NCBI GenBank assembly: GCA_030653035.1
Contig: JAUSAB010000028.1
Span: 1 to 64,000, forward strand
Source: Desulfocapsaceae bacterium
Lineage (GTDB): Bacteria; Desulfobacterota; Desulfobulbia; Desulfobulbales; Desulfocapsaceae
Length of the DNA stretch: 64,000 nucleotides
Direction of reading: 5' to 3'
Part shown: one piece after another, positions 26,201 to 33,711 of the stretch
How positions within the stretch are numbered: position 1 is the stretch's first letter
Layout: every line of letters starts with the position of its first letter
Notes under the pieces: model-generated
The model's input: only the letters and a program-made list of their open reading frames with translations
What the model was told of the DNA's origin: nothing
Databases searched by the model: none
Position numbers and translations under genes: made by a program

Positions 26201-26328
26201 ACATCCGGAAACGCGTCCACCGGAAGTTTCTTCATCGCCCAGATTCCTGCTCCAATGAGGATGACAATGGCTATCAGAACCAGGATGCGTTGCTTCAATG
26301 AAAACTGTAGAATTTTATCGAGCATCAA
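23236..26328 (-). CDS. czcA: heavy-metal RND efflux pump, inner-membrane subunit
   Basis: A 1030-residue HME-RND transporter of normal length with twelve membrane helices and two large periplasmic loops. In the fourth membrane helix, GAIDFGMIVDGSVVMVEN carries Asp395, Asp401 and Glu408, the proton-relay set of CzcA-type divalent-cation pumps; CusA-type copper/silver pumps lack this aspartate pair. This favours Zn2+, Cd2+, Co2+ or Ni2+ as substrate. It exports metal ions through CzcB and CzcC. The start directly abuts the czcB stop and the end overlaps the PII-like gene by 4 nt, giving a compact operon. Confidence 0.95.
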   Translation of the reverse strand: MMLDKILQFSLKQRILVLIAIVILIGAGIWAMKKLPVDAFPDVTNIQVQILTQAGGMAPTEMEKLVTFPIETSLGGIPKLKEVRSISKIGLSVITVVFEDGVDIYFARQQVFERLQQTKERLPKGVEPQMGPVTTGLGEIYQYLLESDNYDIRELRSLQDWAVRPLLRTVPGVTDVNSFGGQVKQYQVLIDPGKLKSLDLTIQSVMESVEKNNSNVGAGFIEHREEQYIVRGLGLAKGIDDLKEIVVASRGGTPVHLNDVAEVVIGNEPRQGVTTYDGKGEAVAGIVMMLKGASSKDVIAGVKDKVKTIQKSLPEGVKLVPYYDRTELVNKTIATVRSNLLEGGMLVIAVLLYFLGNLRGAVIVALVIPLSMLFSFLGMYWLGLSANLMTLGAIDFGMIVDGSVVMVENTVRHLAERKKEEGVLHTIFLSAKEVARPIFFGVLIIIIVHLPIVTLADIEGKMFSPMAFTVGFALLGSLILTMTMVPALCSFLLRGKIVEKAPRLLVMIRNTYLPILRWSLGNPKKTLLVTGCVLAGSILLVPFLGSEFIPSLDEGSLAVQSFRLPSVSVTDTARTSEAVEKTLLSFPEVEKVVARAGRAEIASDPMGIDVSDIFVSLKPRSEWKTASTKEGLVDKMRERLENVPGMSFSFSQPIALRVDELVSGVKSQVAVKLFGEDMDILKAKANDIAEAIKKIRGAADVQVEKVSGLAYLQVQINREAIARYGINVDDIQDVLELAAGGKAVSELFEGQRRFMVSVRFPEGLTNSPDKFGELLISAPGGARIPLRQLARILTEEGPAQISRDNGSRRIVVECNVSDRDMGSFVADAQKAVEAKVKLPPGYYLTWGGQFENQQRAMARFAIIVPICLALIFILLFFTFGSVGQSFLIMLNVPFALIGGIVALFLRGMPLSVTAAIGFVALFGVAVLNGIVMVSYFNKLRDEGLNLDEAILKGAVVRLRPVLMTAMVAMLGFIPMALSQGVGAEMQRSRATVIIGGLVTSTLLTLVVLPTLYRWWERRAEIKLNQKEVAL

Positions 26329-27516
26329 TTATTCCTCCCCCAGTTCAGCCTTCTTCATCTCTGATTTGAGAAGGAAACTTCCTTTAACCGCATAGCTCTG
26401 ATCCTCGGCCAAACCATCGATCACCTCTATCATTCCTCCCGAGATCTCGCCAAGCCGTACCTCACGGGAGGTGAATTCTTCTTCATTCTCGGTAACGAAA
26501 ATGACCTTTTTCCCTTCCAGTTCCTGAATAGCCTCTTCCTGGATAGCCAGTACCGGTGATGCCGTGGCGGGGAGTGCCAGCTCAACAGTGGCAAACATCT
26601 CCGGTTTAAGGGCCCGGTCCAGGTTTTTCACATCCACCCTGGCCCTGACGGTGCGGGTTGCCTCATCCACCAGGTCGGCAATGTAGGTAATCTTCCCCTC
26701 GAAGGATCTGTCCGGGAATGCACCCACCTTCACGGTGGAGTCCTGTCCCTTCATGACCTTTGCCAGGTCCTTTTCGTTAATATCCGTCAACACCCAGACC
26801 GACGAAAGATCAGCGACAGTGTAGATGCTTTTTGAAGGATCGGAGAATTCCCCGACGATGGCGTGCTTCTCGGTAATGATACCGTCTATGGGGGAACGGA
26901 CCGGCAAAAGCGGTTTAATGTGATTTTCTCCTTTCAGGTCGGCGATTGATATTCCCAAGAGAGACAAGCGTTCTTCGTCCGTGTGCAACTCGGTCTCAGC
27001 GGTCCTGAAGTCGGTCTCTGCCTGCATGATGTCCTTACGGGCGGCAATCTTCTTCTCCACCAGGTTTTTAATCCGCTCCATGTTGGATCTTGCCAGCGCA
27101 AGCTTCGTATTGGACTGATGGTAGCGGTTAAGGGCTTCTCCCAGCTCGACACTGTCCAGGGTTGCCAGAACCTGTCCGGCAGACACCTGGTCACCGAGGG
27201 AAACCGAAACAGCGACAATTTTCCCGGGTATTCTGGGTGATACATGGGCAATCCTGTCAGCGTTGGCCTCTACCTTACCGGTGGCGCGGATTACACCTCC
27301 CAGCCGTTCCTTTTTCGCCCGGGCAACGATCACGCCGTTCTGCCTCTGGACCTCAACCGTCATCTTGACACCACCTTGGCCCTTATCACCCTTTTGTTCC
27401 TGCATCTTTTCAGTTTGTTCTCCACCGCCGCTTTTGAGGTGAGTGAAGCGATAGAGGAAGCCGCCCCCCAGAGCAACAGCCAGAATAAGTCCAATAATGA
27501 TTCCTTTTATGTTCAC
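26329..27516 (-). CDS. czcB: RND efflux periplasmic adaptor
   Basis: A 395-residue membrane-fusion protein. The N-terminal membrane anchor (GIIIGLILAVALGGGFLYRF) is followed by the lipoyl/barrel-sandwich halves (GKVEANADRIAHVSPRIPGKIVAVSVSLGDQVSAGQ and PVRSPIDGIITEKHAIVGEF), an alpha-helical hairpin between them, and a beta-barrel domain (LSSVWVLTDINEKDLAKV). It bridges CzcA and the outer-membrane channel. The gene shares its first base with the end of czcC and abuts czcA. A His-rich metal-binding N-terminus, as in some CzcB proteins, is absent. Confidence 0.93.
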   Translation of the reverse strand: MNIKGIIIGLILAVALGGGFLYRFTHLKSGGGEQTEKMQEQKGDKGQGGVKMTVEVQRQNGVIVARAKKERLGGVIRATGKVEANADRIAHVSPRIPGKIVAVSVSLGDQVSAGQVLATLDSVELGEALNRYHQSNTKLALARSNMERIKNLVEKKIAARKDIMQAETDFRTAETELHTDEERLSLLGISIADLKGENHIKPLLPVRSPIDGIITEKHAIVGEFSDPSKSIYTVADLSSVWVLTDINEKDLAKVMKGQDSTVKVGAFPDRSFEGKITYIADLVDEATRTVRARVDVKNLDRALKPEMFATVELALPATASPVLAIQEEAIQELEGKKVIFVTENEEEFTSREVRLGEISGGMIEVIDGLAEDQSYAVKGSFLLKSEMKKAELGEE

Positions 27517-28820
27517 TACACACCTCCGGTAATATCTGTTGCTACAGATGTTTCAAGTTTCGATAAGGCCGTCTGTCGGTCATAAAGAGCGGTCAGATAT
27601 CCGTCATTCACCTCAAAGTATTTTTTCTGTTCTTCGATGACGGTTAATATGCCGACCTCACCAAGTCGATAGGCCTCTTGAGTCAATTTCAAATTTTCTT
27701 TGAGCTGAGGAAGAATATCAGTCCGGTACATTGCCAAAGTACTCTCAGCGTTCACGAAACCGGCATAAGCCGTTTCGACCTCCCGTTCAATCGCTTTTGT
27801 GGCAGCCGACAAACGAGTTTCTGCGCTGTTCCTTTTGCTCTGCGCTTCCAGAACTCCCGCTTGATTATGGTCAAACAAGGGGATAGGCATTGAAAGCTTT
27901 AACCCTATGATATTAGACGAATCATTCGTTCCATCCACGACACTGGATGTTATGTCATGTTTTACCGATAAACCGGCCGTGAGGTTAGGAATCCCCTCGG
28001 TCCGGGCAAGGATAATCTCCGCGACCCCTTTGCTTTTTTCGGCCTCAAGGGTCTTGATATCCGGACGACTTTCCTGTGCCAGTCGTTGCAGGTGGGCAAG
28101 GTCCTTGGTCAAGGACCTTGCGGATTCAAGATTTCCCGTTAGCACTGGATCTTCGTCGAGAGGAAGCCCCATTAAGTGCAAGAGCTTTGTTCGCTTCTGC
28201 CTCAGATCCTTTTCGATGGCCAATTTCTTGCCGGCACTTCTTGCCAGTTCCACTTTGGCCAGATTCATTTCCAGTTCCGGGATTTCTCCCGCCTCCAATC
28301 GTTCCCTCGTCACTTGAAAGAGAGTACGGTTGAGCGAGATGAAGTCTTCCGAGAGGGCCAACCGCTTTTCGGCCACAATGAGTTCATAAAAGGCAGATTT
28401 AGTCTCACCAGCCAGCAATCTTTCCTTCTCCGCCAATTGCCAGAAGTACATTTCCAGCTCACCTTCGGCAATGGCGAGCCGTTTTCCCCGCTTTCCGGCC
28501 AGAAGAAATTCCTGAGACACTTCGAGAGACAAGCTCCTCTCAGAACTGTTGCCTGTCATCGTCCCTGTTCCCCCATCAAATTCAAGGGTAGGGTTAGGCA
28601 GGAGACCGGCCTTCATCTTACCCGCATCACGAATGCCTTTTTCTTCTCGAAACGATTTGAGATCACCATTATTTTGCAACGAATATTCGATTATCTGCGG
28701 CAGTGACAGTGTCTGTACCTCTGCACGGACTGGAGCGGACATAAGAATACACAGGATCCCCGGCACAAGGAGCCATACTCCCTTTGTAAAAATAGTTGTT
28801 CCCAAAGGAATAACCTCCAT
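27516..28820 (-). CDS. czcC: TolC-family outer-membrane efflux protein
   Basis: A 434-residue outer-membrane factor. The signal peptide ends after APVRAEV. Two repeats of long helices (RLAIAEGELEMYFWQLAEKERLL and the corresponding second repeat TRLSAATKAIEREVETAYAG) alternate with short beta segments, as in CzcC/TolC proteins. It forms the outer channel for the CzcAB pump. It is the first gene of the compact czcCBA-PII set. 120 bp upstream lies the Cys-rich secreted protein on the same strand, with no terminator visible between them. Confidence 0.92.
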   Translation of the reverse strand: MEVIPLGTTIFTKGVWLLVPGILCILMSAPVRAEVQTLSLPQIIEYSLQNNGDLKSFREEKGIRDAGKMKAGLLPNPTLEFDGGTGTMTGNSSERSLSLEVSQEFLLAGKRGKRLAIAEGELEMYFWQLAEKERLLAGETKSAFYELIVAEKRLALSEDFISLNRTLFQVTRERLEAGEIPELEMNLAKVELARSAGKKLAIEKDLRQKRTKLLHLMGLPLDEDPVLTGNLESARSLTKDLAHLQRLAQESRPDIKTLEAEKSKGVAEIILARTEGIPNLTAGLSVKHDITSSVVDGTNDSSNIIGLKLSMPIPLFDHNQAGVLEAQSKRNSAETRLSAATKAIEREVETAYAGFVNAESTLAMYRTDILPQLKENLKLTQEAYRLGEVGILTVIEEQKKYFEVNDGYLTALYDRQTALSKLETSVATDITGGV

Positions 28821-28940
28821 TTTTTAAAAAATTGTCACAACTTATTGAAATAACAGTTTATATTCAGATGAGAGTCACGACGGAAATAAAGAGAGACCTT
28901 TCCCTCAGCGAGAGAAAGGTAATTCGCTTATCGTGGCAGA

Positions 28941-29306
28941 TCAGGCGAGGTTTTGCGGGGGAATAAACTTAGAGAGATAGACTTCGGGAAAACTCTTGAA
29001 TGGGTCAGGTATGGTCAAATCGGAAATGCTGGGATTATAACTCAGCTGGAACTGCTGGAAGGACAGAGGCGCATGACAGGCGCAATTGATACATGTGTTA
29101 CAGCCATCATAATCTTTGCATTGTTCAAAAGGGGGACAAGGCTGCTGAAGAGATGCGGAAATCTCCAAAAGTACTTCTTGATCGCTGACATCCGTCACGT
29201 GACTCTGCATGGAACAAGCACCTCCATACACGCCGTTAACAGCAACAGTCTGTATCACCGCGAGAAGAACCAATAAAAAAATCTTTAAGTGAATTGATTT
29301 TCGCAT
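28941..29306 (-). CDS. small secreted Cys-rich protein upstream of czcCBA
   Basis: A 121-residue exported protein; MRKSIHLKIFLLVLLAVIQ is a signal peptide. The mature part has one Cys near the start (GGACSMQSH) and a dense cluster CPPFEQCKDYDGCNTCINCACHAP of seven residues with thiol side chains, before a hydrophobic tail. Such small Cys/His proteins often lead heavy-metal resistance operons, and a role in periplasmic metal binding or sensing is inferred. No specific family was recognised. The start is taken at 29306; an in-frame ATG 15 nt further upstream is possible. About 240 bp upstream (29322-29564) contain no gene. Confidence 0.75.
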   Translation of the reverse strand: MRKSIHLKIFLLVLLAVIQTVAVNGVYGGACSMQSHVTDVSDQEVLLEISASLQQPCPPFEQCKDYDGCNTCINCACHAPLSFQQFQLSYNPSISDLTIPDPFKSFPEVYLSKFIPPQNLA

Positions 29307-29564
29307 AGATGAAATAATCAAAGTTTCCTCAACAACTCATCCTCAGCTTGGTAGATTCCAAGATTTCCAGACCCAATAATCCCAATTTTAACATCAGTGA
29401 CGGGCAGTGATCTAAAAATTATATCGGATAAGAATCACATTATCACTGTTCCAATATTATAAGAATGATAACCAGTCGTGCCTCAATGTCAAACCATATA
29501 AAGCTACAAAAAATCTGCCTACAGGTAGGGGCGATATTGAATAAAAAAAGAACAAGAAACCTCT

Positions 29565-31400
29565 TTACTCAGGCAAGACCCGTACCGCCCCTTTATCGGC
29601 CGAGGCTGCAAACAGGGCATAGGCCCTCAGTGCCGGCGACACCTTCCGGTTGCGGTCGGTTGGATGAAAAGCCTGACTGCCCTTCTGCTCTTCCTGCTGT
29701 CGTCTCGCCGCCAGTTCCTGTTCAGACACCAGGACATTGATGCTTCGCCCCGGAATATCAATATCAATAGTATCTCCATCCATAACCAGACCAATGGCCC
29801 CGCCAGCCGCCGCCTCGGGTGAGACATGGCCGATCGACAGCCCTGAGGTGCCGCCGGAGAATCGGCCATCGGTGACCAGGGCACATTCCTTGCCCAGATG
29901 AACGGATTTGAGGTAAGAGGTGGGATACAACATCTCCTGCATCCCCGGCCCCCCTTTTGGTCCCTCATAGCGAATAATCACCACATCACCGGCCTTGATC
30001 GTCCCACCAAGAATAGCCTCACAGGCCGCCTCCTGCGAGGAGAAGACCCTGGCGGTTCCGGTAAAATGAAAGATAGAAGGATCAACCCCGGCCGTCTTGA
30101 CGATACAGCCCTTGGCGGCAATGTTGCCATAGAGGACGGCCAGGCCCCCATCCTTGCTGTAACAGTGGGCCACATCGCGGATACAGCCCTTGTCCCGGTC
30201 AAGATCGGGCTCCGTGTACATAGTAGCCTGGGAACCCATCACCAGATTACGACCGGCCGAGGCCGGAGCGCTCAAATAGAGTTTCCTTGCCACCTCACTG
30301 GCGCCGCTGCCGGCGATATCCCAGATCTGCAACGCCTCCGCAAGGGTTGCACCATCTGCCCGGCACACCGAGGTGTCAACCAGTCCGGCCCGTGCCAGCT
30401 CACCCAGAATCCCCATGATCCCGCCAGCCCGGTTCACATCCTCCATATGATAATGCGATGAAGGGGCCACCTTGCACAGATTGGGCACCTTGCGCGACAG
30501 GGCGTCGATATCCGCCATGCTGAAATCGACCTCAGCGGCATGGGCAATGGCCAGTAGATGAAGCACGGTATTGGTGGATCCGCCCATGGCGATATCAAGG
30601 GTCATGGAATTCAAGAAAGCGGCGCGGCCGGCAATGGAGCGGGGCAACACCGAGGCATCTTCCCGGTCATACCAGGCGTGGGCCATCTCCACAATGCGTT
30701 CGGCGGCACGGACAAAGAGCCCGGTCCGGCTGCCATGGGTGGCCACTACCGTACCGTTGCCCGGCAAGGCCAGCCCCAGTGCCTCATTGAGGCAATTCAT
30801 GGAGTTAGCCGTAAACATCCCGGAACACGAGCCACAGGTAGGACAGGCGCAGCGCTCAACCGCATCCACCTCCGCATCCGAGATCGCCTGATCTGCGGCC
30901 ATGACCATGGCATCCACCAGATCATAGCGCTTATCCCCATCCACACCCGCCTCCATCGGCCCACCGGAGACAAAAATGGTAGGAATATTGAGGCGCATCG
31001 CTGCCATCAGCATCCCAGGGGTGATCTTGTCACAGTTGCTGATGCAGATCATGGCATCGACGGTATGGGCGTTGCACATATACTCGACACTATCGGCAAT
31101 CAGCTCCCGGGAAGGCAGGGAATAGAGCATACCGGCATGGCCCATGGCGATCCCGTCATCAATGGCAATGGTATTGAATTCGGCCGCGAAACAACCGAGT
31201 CCGGCTATCTGTTTTTTAATTTGCTGACCGATTTCATGGAGATGCACATGGCCGGGGACAAACTGGGTAAAAGAATTGACGATAGCAACGACGGGGTGGC
31301 CAAACTGCTCTTCTGTCATGCCGTTGGCCCGCCAGAGACTGCGGGCCCCGGCCATCCGGCGACCTTGTGTGGTTGTCGCGCTACGTAAAGGAATTGCCAT
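29565..31400 (-). CDS. ilvD: dihydroxy-acid dehydratase
   Basis: A 611-residue enzyme of branched-chain amino-acid synthesis. It dehydrates 2,3-dihydroxy-isovalerate and 2,3-dihydroxy-3-methylvalerate to the 2-oxo acids in the cytoplasm. The Fe-S cluster cysteines are visible in [14 protein letters not shown] and [19 protein letters not shown], and the C-terminal [23 protein letters not shown] motif is intact. The length matches the long E. coli-type enzyme with an Fe-S cluster. The ATG is preceded by CAGGTGA. It stands alone; no other ilv or leu genes are adjacent. Confidence 0.97.
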   Translation of the reverse strand: MAIPLRSATTTQGRRMAGARSLWRANGMTEEQFGHPVVAIVNSFTQFVPGHVHLHEIGQQIKKQIAGLGCFAAEFNTIAIDDGIAMGHAGMLYSLPSRELIADSVEYMCNAHTVDAMICISNCDKITPGMLMAAMRLNIPTIFVSGGPMEAGVDGDKRYDLVDAMVMAADQAISDAEVDAVERCACPTCGSCSGMFTANSMNCLNEALGLALPGNGTVVATHGSRTGLFVRAAERIVEMAHAWYDREDASVLPRSIAGRAAFLNSMTLDIAMGGSTNTVLHLLAIAHAAEVDFSMADIDALSRKVPNLCKVAPSSHYHMEDVNRAGGIMGILGELARAGLVDTSVCRADGATLAEALQIWDIAGSGASEVARKLYLSAPASAGRNLVMGSQATMYTEPDLDRDKGCIRDVAHCYSKDGGLAVLYGNIAAKGCIVKTAGVDPSIFHFTGTARVFSSQEAACEAILGGTIKAGDVVIIRYEGPKGGPGMQEMLYPTSYLKSVHLGKECALVTDGRFSGGTSGLSIGHVSPEAAAGGAIGLVMDGDTIDIDIPGRSINVLVSEQELAARRQQEEQKGSQAFHPTDRNRKVSPALRAYALFAASADKGAVRVLPE

Positions 31401-31569
31401 CTTGTTTCACCTGAGAGAAAAGAATCAATAAAAAGAGTCATTGCAAAATAACCGGAAAAGCAGGAGTTATTTTACAAGGACTCCAAAAAACATTTGAATT
31501 TCTTGTTACTTTTATGCCAATATACTATGAAAATAAAGACGAATGCACCTTTTTTTCTGGAGAAAACCC

Positions 31570-32739
31570 ATGAAACAGTCAGAGATCGATTACTGGATCA
31601 CCGCCATGCTCACGTCATACGAGAATGTCTCAGACCTGAACATGACGGTTGGTAAGCCATTGCAGGTGGAGGCCGCCGGCGTGCTCATGCCGGTGCAGGT
31701 ACGGCCGCCGGTTCACCAGCTCACCCCTTTTCAAACCGAGGTCTTCGCCCTGAACCTGATTGGCAACGATAAGCGACTGCTCTCCGACCTGCTGCACACC
31801 GGTTCTTGTGATCTTTCTTACGCCCTTGGCGACAAGGCCCGCTTCCGGGTCAATATCTTCTCTCAGAAAGGCCTCTACTCCATTGTCCTGCGGAAACTTG
31901 AGACCAACATCCCGACCATCGAAAGCATGAAATTCCCTGCGGTCTTCCACAAAATTGCCAGCGAACGCAACGGTCTGGTCATCTTTACCGGGGCCACGGG
32001 CAGCGGTAAGACCACCTCGCTTGCCGCCCTGTTGCACAAGATCAACCAGGAACGTCAGGTGCAGGTAATCACCCTGGAAGACCCCATTGAATATGTCCAC
32101 CCGCACGCCAAGGCCACCTTCAATCAGCGGGAGCTGGGCAAAGACTTTGACACCTTTGCCTCAGGCATACGCGCGGCCCTGCGCCAGGCCCCAAAGGTCA
32201 TCCTGGTGGGTGAGATGCGCGACCGGGAAACCCTGGAAACCGCCATTGCCGCCGCCGAGACCGGACATCTTGTCTTCTCGACCCTGCACACCATCGACGC
32301 CGGCCAGGCCATCAACCGTATCCTCGGTTTTTATGAGCAGGAAGAACAGCCACAGGTCCGGAACCGCTTGATTGACACCTTGCGCTGGGTTGTCGGGCAA
32401 CGGCTGATGCCAAAGATAACCGGAGGACGGGTGGCCGCCATCGAGATCCTCTGTACCAGTCTGCGGATCAAGGATCTGATTCTCAATGGCGAGCGAGAGG
32501 AAAGAACATTTTACAAGGTTCTTGACGCCGGATCCGCTGTCGGCATGCGCACCTTTGATCAGCATATCGTGGAGCTCTATGACCAGGGAGTTATCTCCGA
32601 GAAAACCGCCATGTCCTACTGCACCCAACGCACCGAAGTCGCAAGAAAACTCGACACCCTCAAGGCCTCACGTGGCGAGGCTACCTCCACCCTCTCCGGG
32701 CTTGCCATGGAAGAGGAGGAACAAGATCGGCGCTGGTAA
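31570..32739 (+). CDS. PilT/PilU-type retraction ATPase
   Basis: A 389-residue secretion-superfamily ATPase. It has an N-terminal PAS-like domain, Walker A GATGSGKTTSLAALL near residue 140, the Asp box ITLEDPIEYVHPH, Walker B ILVGEMRDRETLETAI and the His box TGHLVFSTLHTIDA. These identify PilT/PilU, which power type IV pilus retraction at the inner membrane. The acidic tail and AIEILCTSLRIKDLI segment favour PilU, but the two cannot be separated safely by eye. The ATG at 31570 has CTGGAGA upstream. No other pil genes are nearby; the next gene encodes a zinc-ribbon/receiver-like protein. Confidence 0.9.
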   Translation: MKQSEIDYWITAMLTSYENVSDLNMTVGKPLQVEAAGVLMPVQVRPPVHQLTPFQTEVFALNLIGNDKRLLSDLLHTGSCDLSYALGDKARFRVNIFSQKGLYSIVLRKLETNIPTIESMKFPAVFHKIASERNGLVIFTGATGSGKTTSLAALLHKINQERQVQVITLEDPIEYVHPHAKATFNQRELGKDFDTFASGIRAALRQAPKVILVGEMRDRETLETAIAAAETGHLVFSTLHTIDAGQAINRILGFYEQEEQPQVRNRLIDTLRWVVGQRLMPKITGGRVAAIEILCTSLRIKDLILNGEREERTFYKVLDAGSAVGMRTFDQHIVELYDQGVISEKTAMSYCTQRTEVARKLDTLKASRGEATSTLSGLAMEEEEQDRRW

Positions 32740-32747
32740 TATGGCTT

Positions 32748-32812
32748 GGCTGAAGGCTGAAAGATATCAATGATCACCCTTTCTTTGTGTCTAAAAACCT
32801 TCAACCTGCAGT
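32748..32812. repeat. GGCTGAAG-type intergenic stem-loop 2
   Basis: GGCTGAAGGCTGAAAG pairs imperfectly with ACCTTCAACCTGCAGTC about 40 nt later. It follows the pilus ATPase stop by a few nt and resembles the elements at 19.34 kb and 33.63 kb. Confidence 0.4.
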
Positions 32813-32864
32813 CTATCTACCTGAACAGTTACGCCTCAACAACCTAAGAAGTGAGACCACAACC

Positions 32865-33578
32865 ATGATAGCACACTGCCCCCATTGCCAGAAAAAACTC
32901 CAGCTCAGCCCCAATGTTGAAAGCGGTCTCAGGATGCTCAGCCCGGGCAAATCCCTTCGGATTACTTGTCCTAAATGCGGGGAGGCAATCCTGCTTGATG
33001 CCAGTGTGATGGAGGCCCCGCAAGCGGCAGCTAAAACTACAGATGCACCACCAAAACCACGTCCCACTAATCAACAGGTTACGCCACCACCACCACCTGA
33101 TCTCTCCGGCCTGAACAATAATGTTTATGAAGGCAAAACAATCATCGAAGACATCCCCAAGGTCCTCATCCTGATGCCGGACTCTCCCAACTGCCGCCTG
33201 ATAACAGAGGCCCTGGAGACCCTGGGTTACCAAGCCTCTTTTGTCCAGTCTGCGGAAGACGCCATGGAAAAGATGCAGTTTATCAACTACGCCAGTGTTG
33301 TTCTTCACTCTCACTATGAAGATTCTCCCTTAGAAAAAGGGATCTTTCATCAGTTCATGCGCGACATGAGCATGAGCAAACGCCGGTATATCTTTTACAT
33401 CCTCATAGGCCCTGAGTTTCACACCCTGTATGGCCTGGAGGCCCTTGCCTGTTCCGCAAATCTTGTGGTTAGTGAAAAGGATCTCCCGCAACTGGCCATT
33501 ATTCTGCGCACGGCCATTCCGCAATACGAAGGAATGTTCGGGGCAATCATGCAGGAAATGAGTGTCTTGGGACGATAG
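32865..33578 (+). CDS. zinc-ribbon protein with degenerate receiver-like domain
   Basis: A 237-residue protein. The N-terminus has a zinc ribbon (CPHCQKKLQLSP and CPKCGEAI, residues about 5-45) of the MJ0042 type. A Pro-rich linker (about 60-90) leads to a receiver-like alpha/beta domain (about 105-230: PKVLILMPDSPNCRLITEALETLGYQASFV, YASVVLHSHYEDSP). The phosphoacceptor Asp position appears to be His or Ser, so it is probably not phosphorylated. The ATG at 32865 starts the zinc ribbon; the open frame extends upstream without homology. It may work with the adjacent pilus ATPase, but this is only proximity. Confidence 0.7.
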   Translation: MIAHCPHCQKKLQLSPNVESGLRMLSPGKSLRITCPKCGEAILLDASVMEAPQAAAKTTDAPPKPRPTNQQVTPPPPPDLSGLNNNVYEGKTIIEDIPKVLILMPDSPNCRLITEALETLGYQASFVQSAEDAMEKMQFINYASVVLHSHYEDSPLEKGIFHQFMRDMSMSKRRYIFYILIGPEFHTLYGLEALACSANLVVSEKDLPQLAIILRTAIPQYEGMFGAIMQEMSVLGR

Positions 33579-33628
33579 CCACAACATCGCAGGGATGGGA
33601 TCAAGCAGCCCTGACTGCTCAGGGAGAT

Positions 33629-33683
33629 AGGCTGGAGGCTGAAGATTTTTTAAGCAAATACTTCAGTCTTCAGCCCTCAACCT
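33629..33683. repeat. GGCTGAAG-type intergenic stem-loop 3
   Basis: AGGCTGGAGGCTGAAG (33629-33644) pairs with CTTCAGTCTTCAGCCCTCAACCT-like sequence (33661-33683) around a T-rich loop. It lies between the zinc-ribbon gene and the aldolase-dehydrogenase gene and may terminate the former. Confidence 0.5.
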
Positions 33684-33711
33684 ACACACCTCAATAATTA
33701 CAAAGTAAAAA

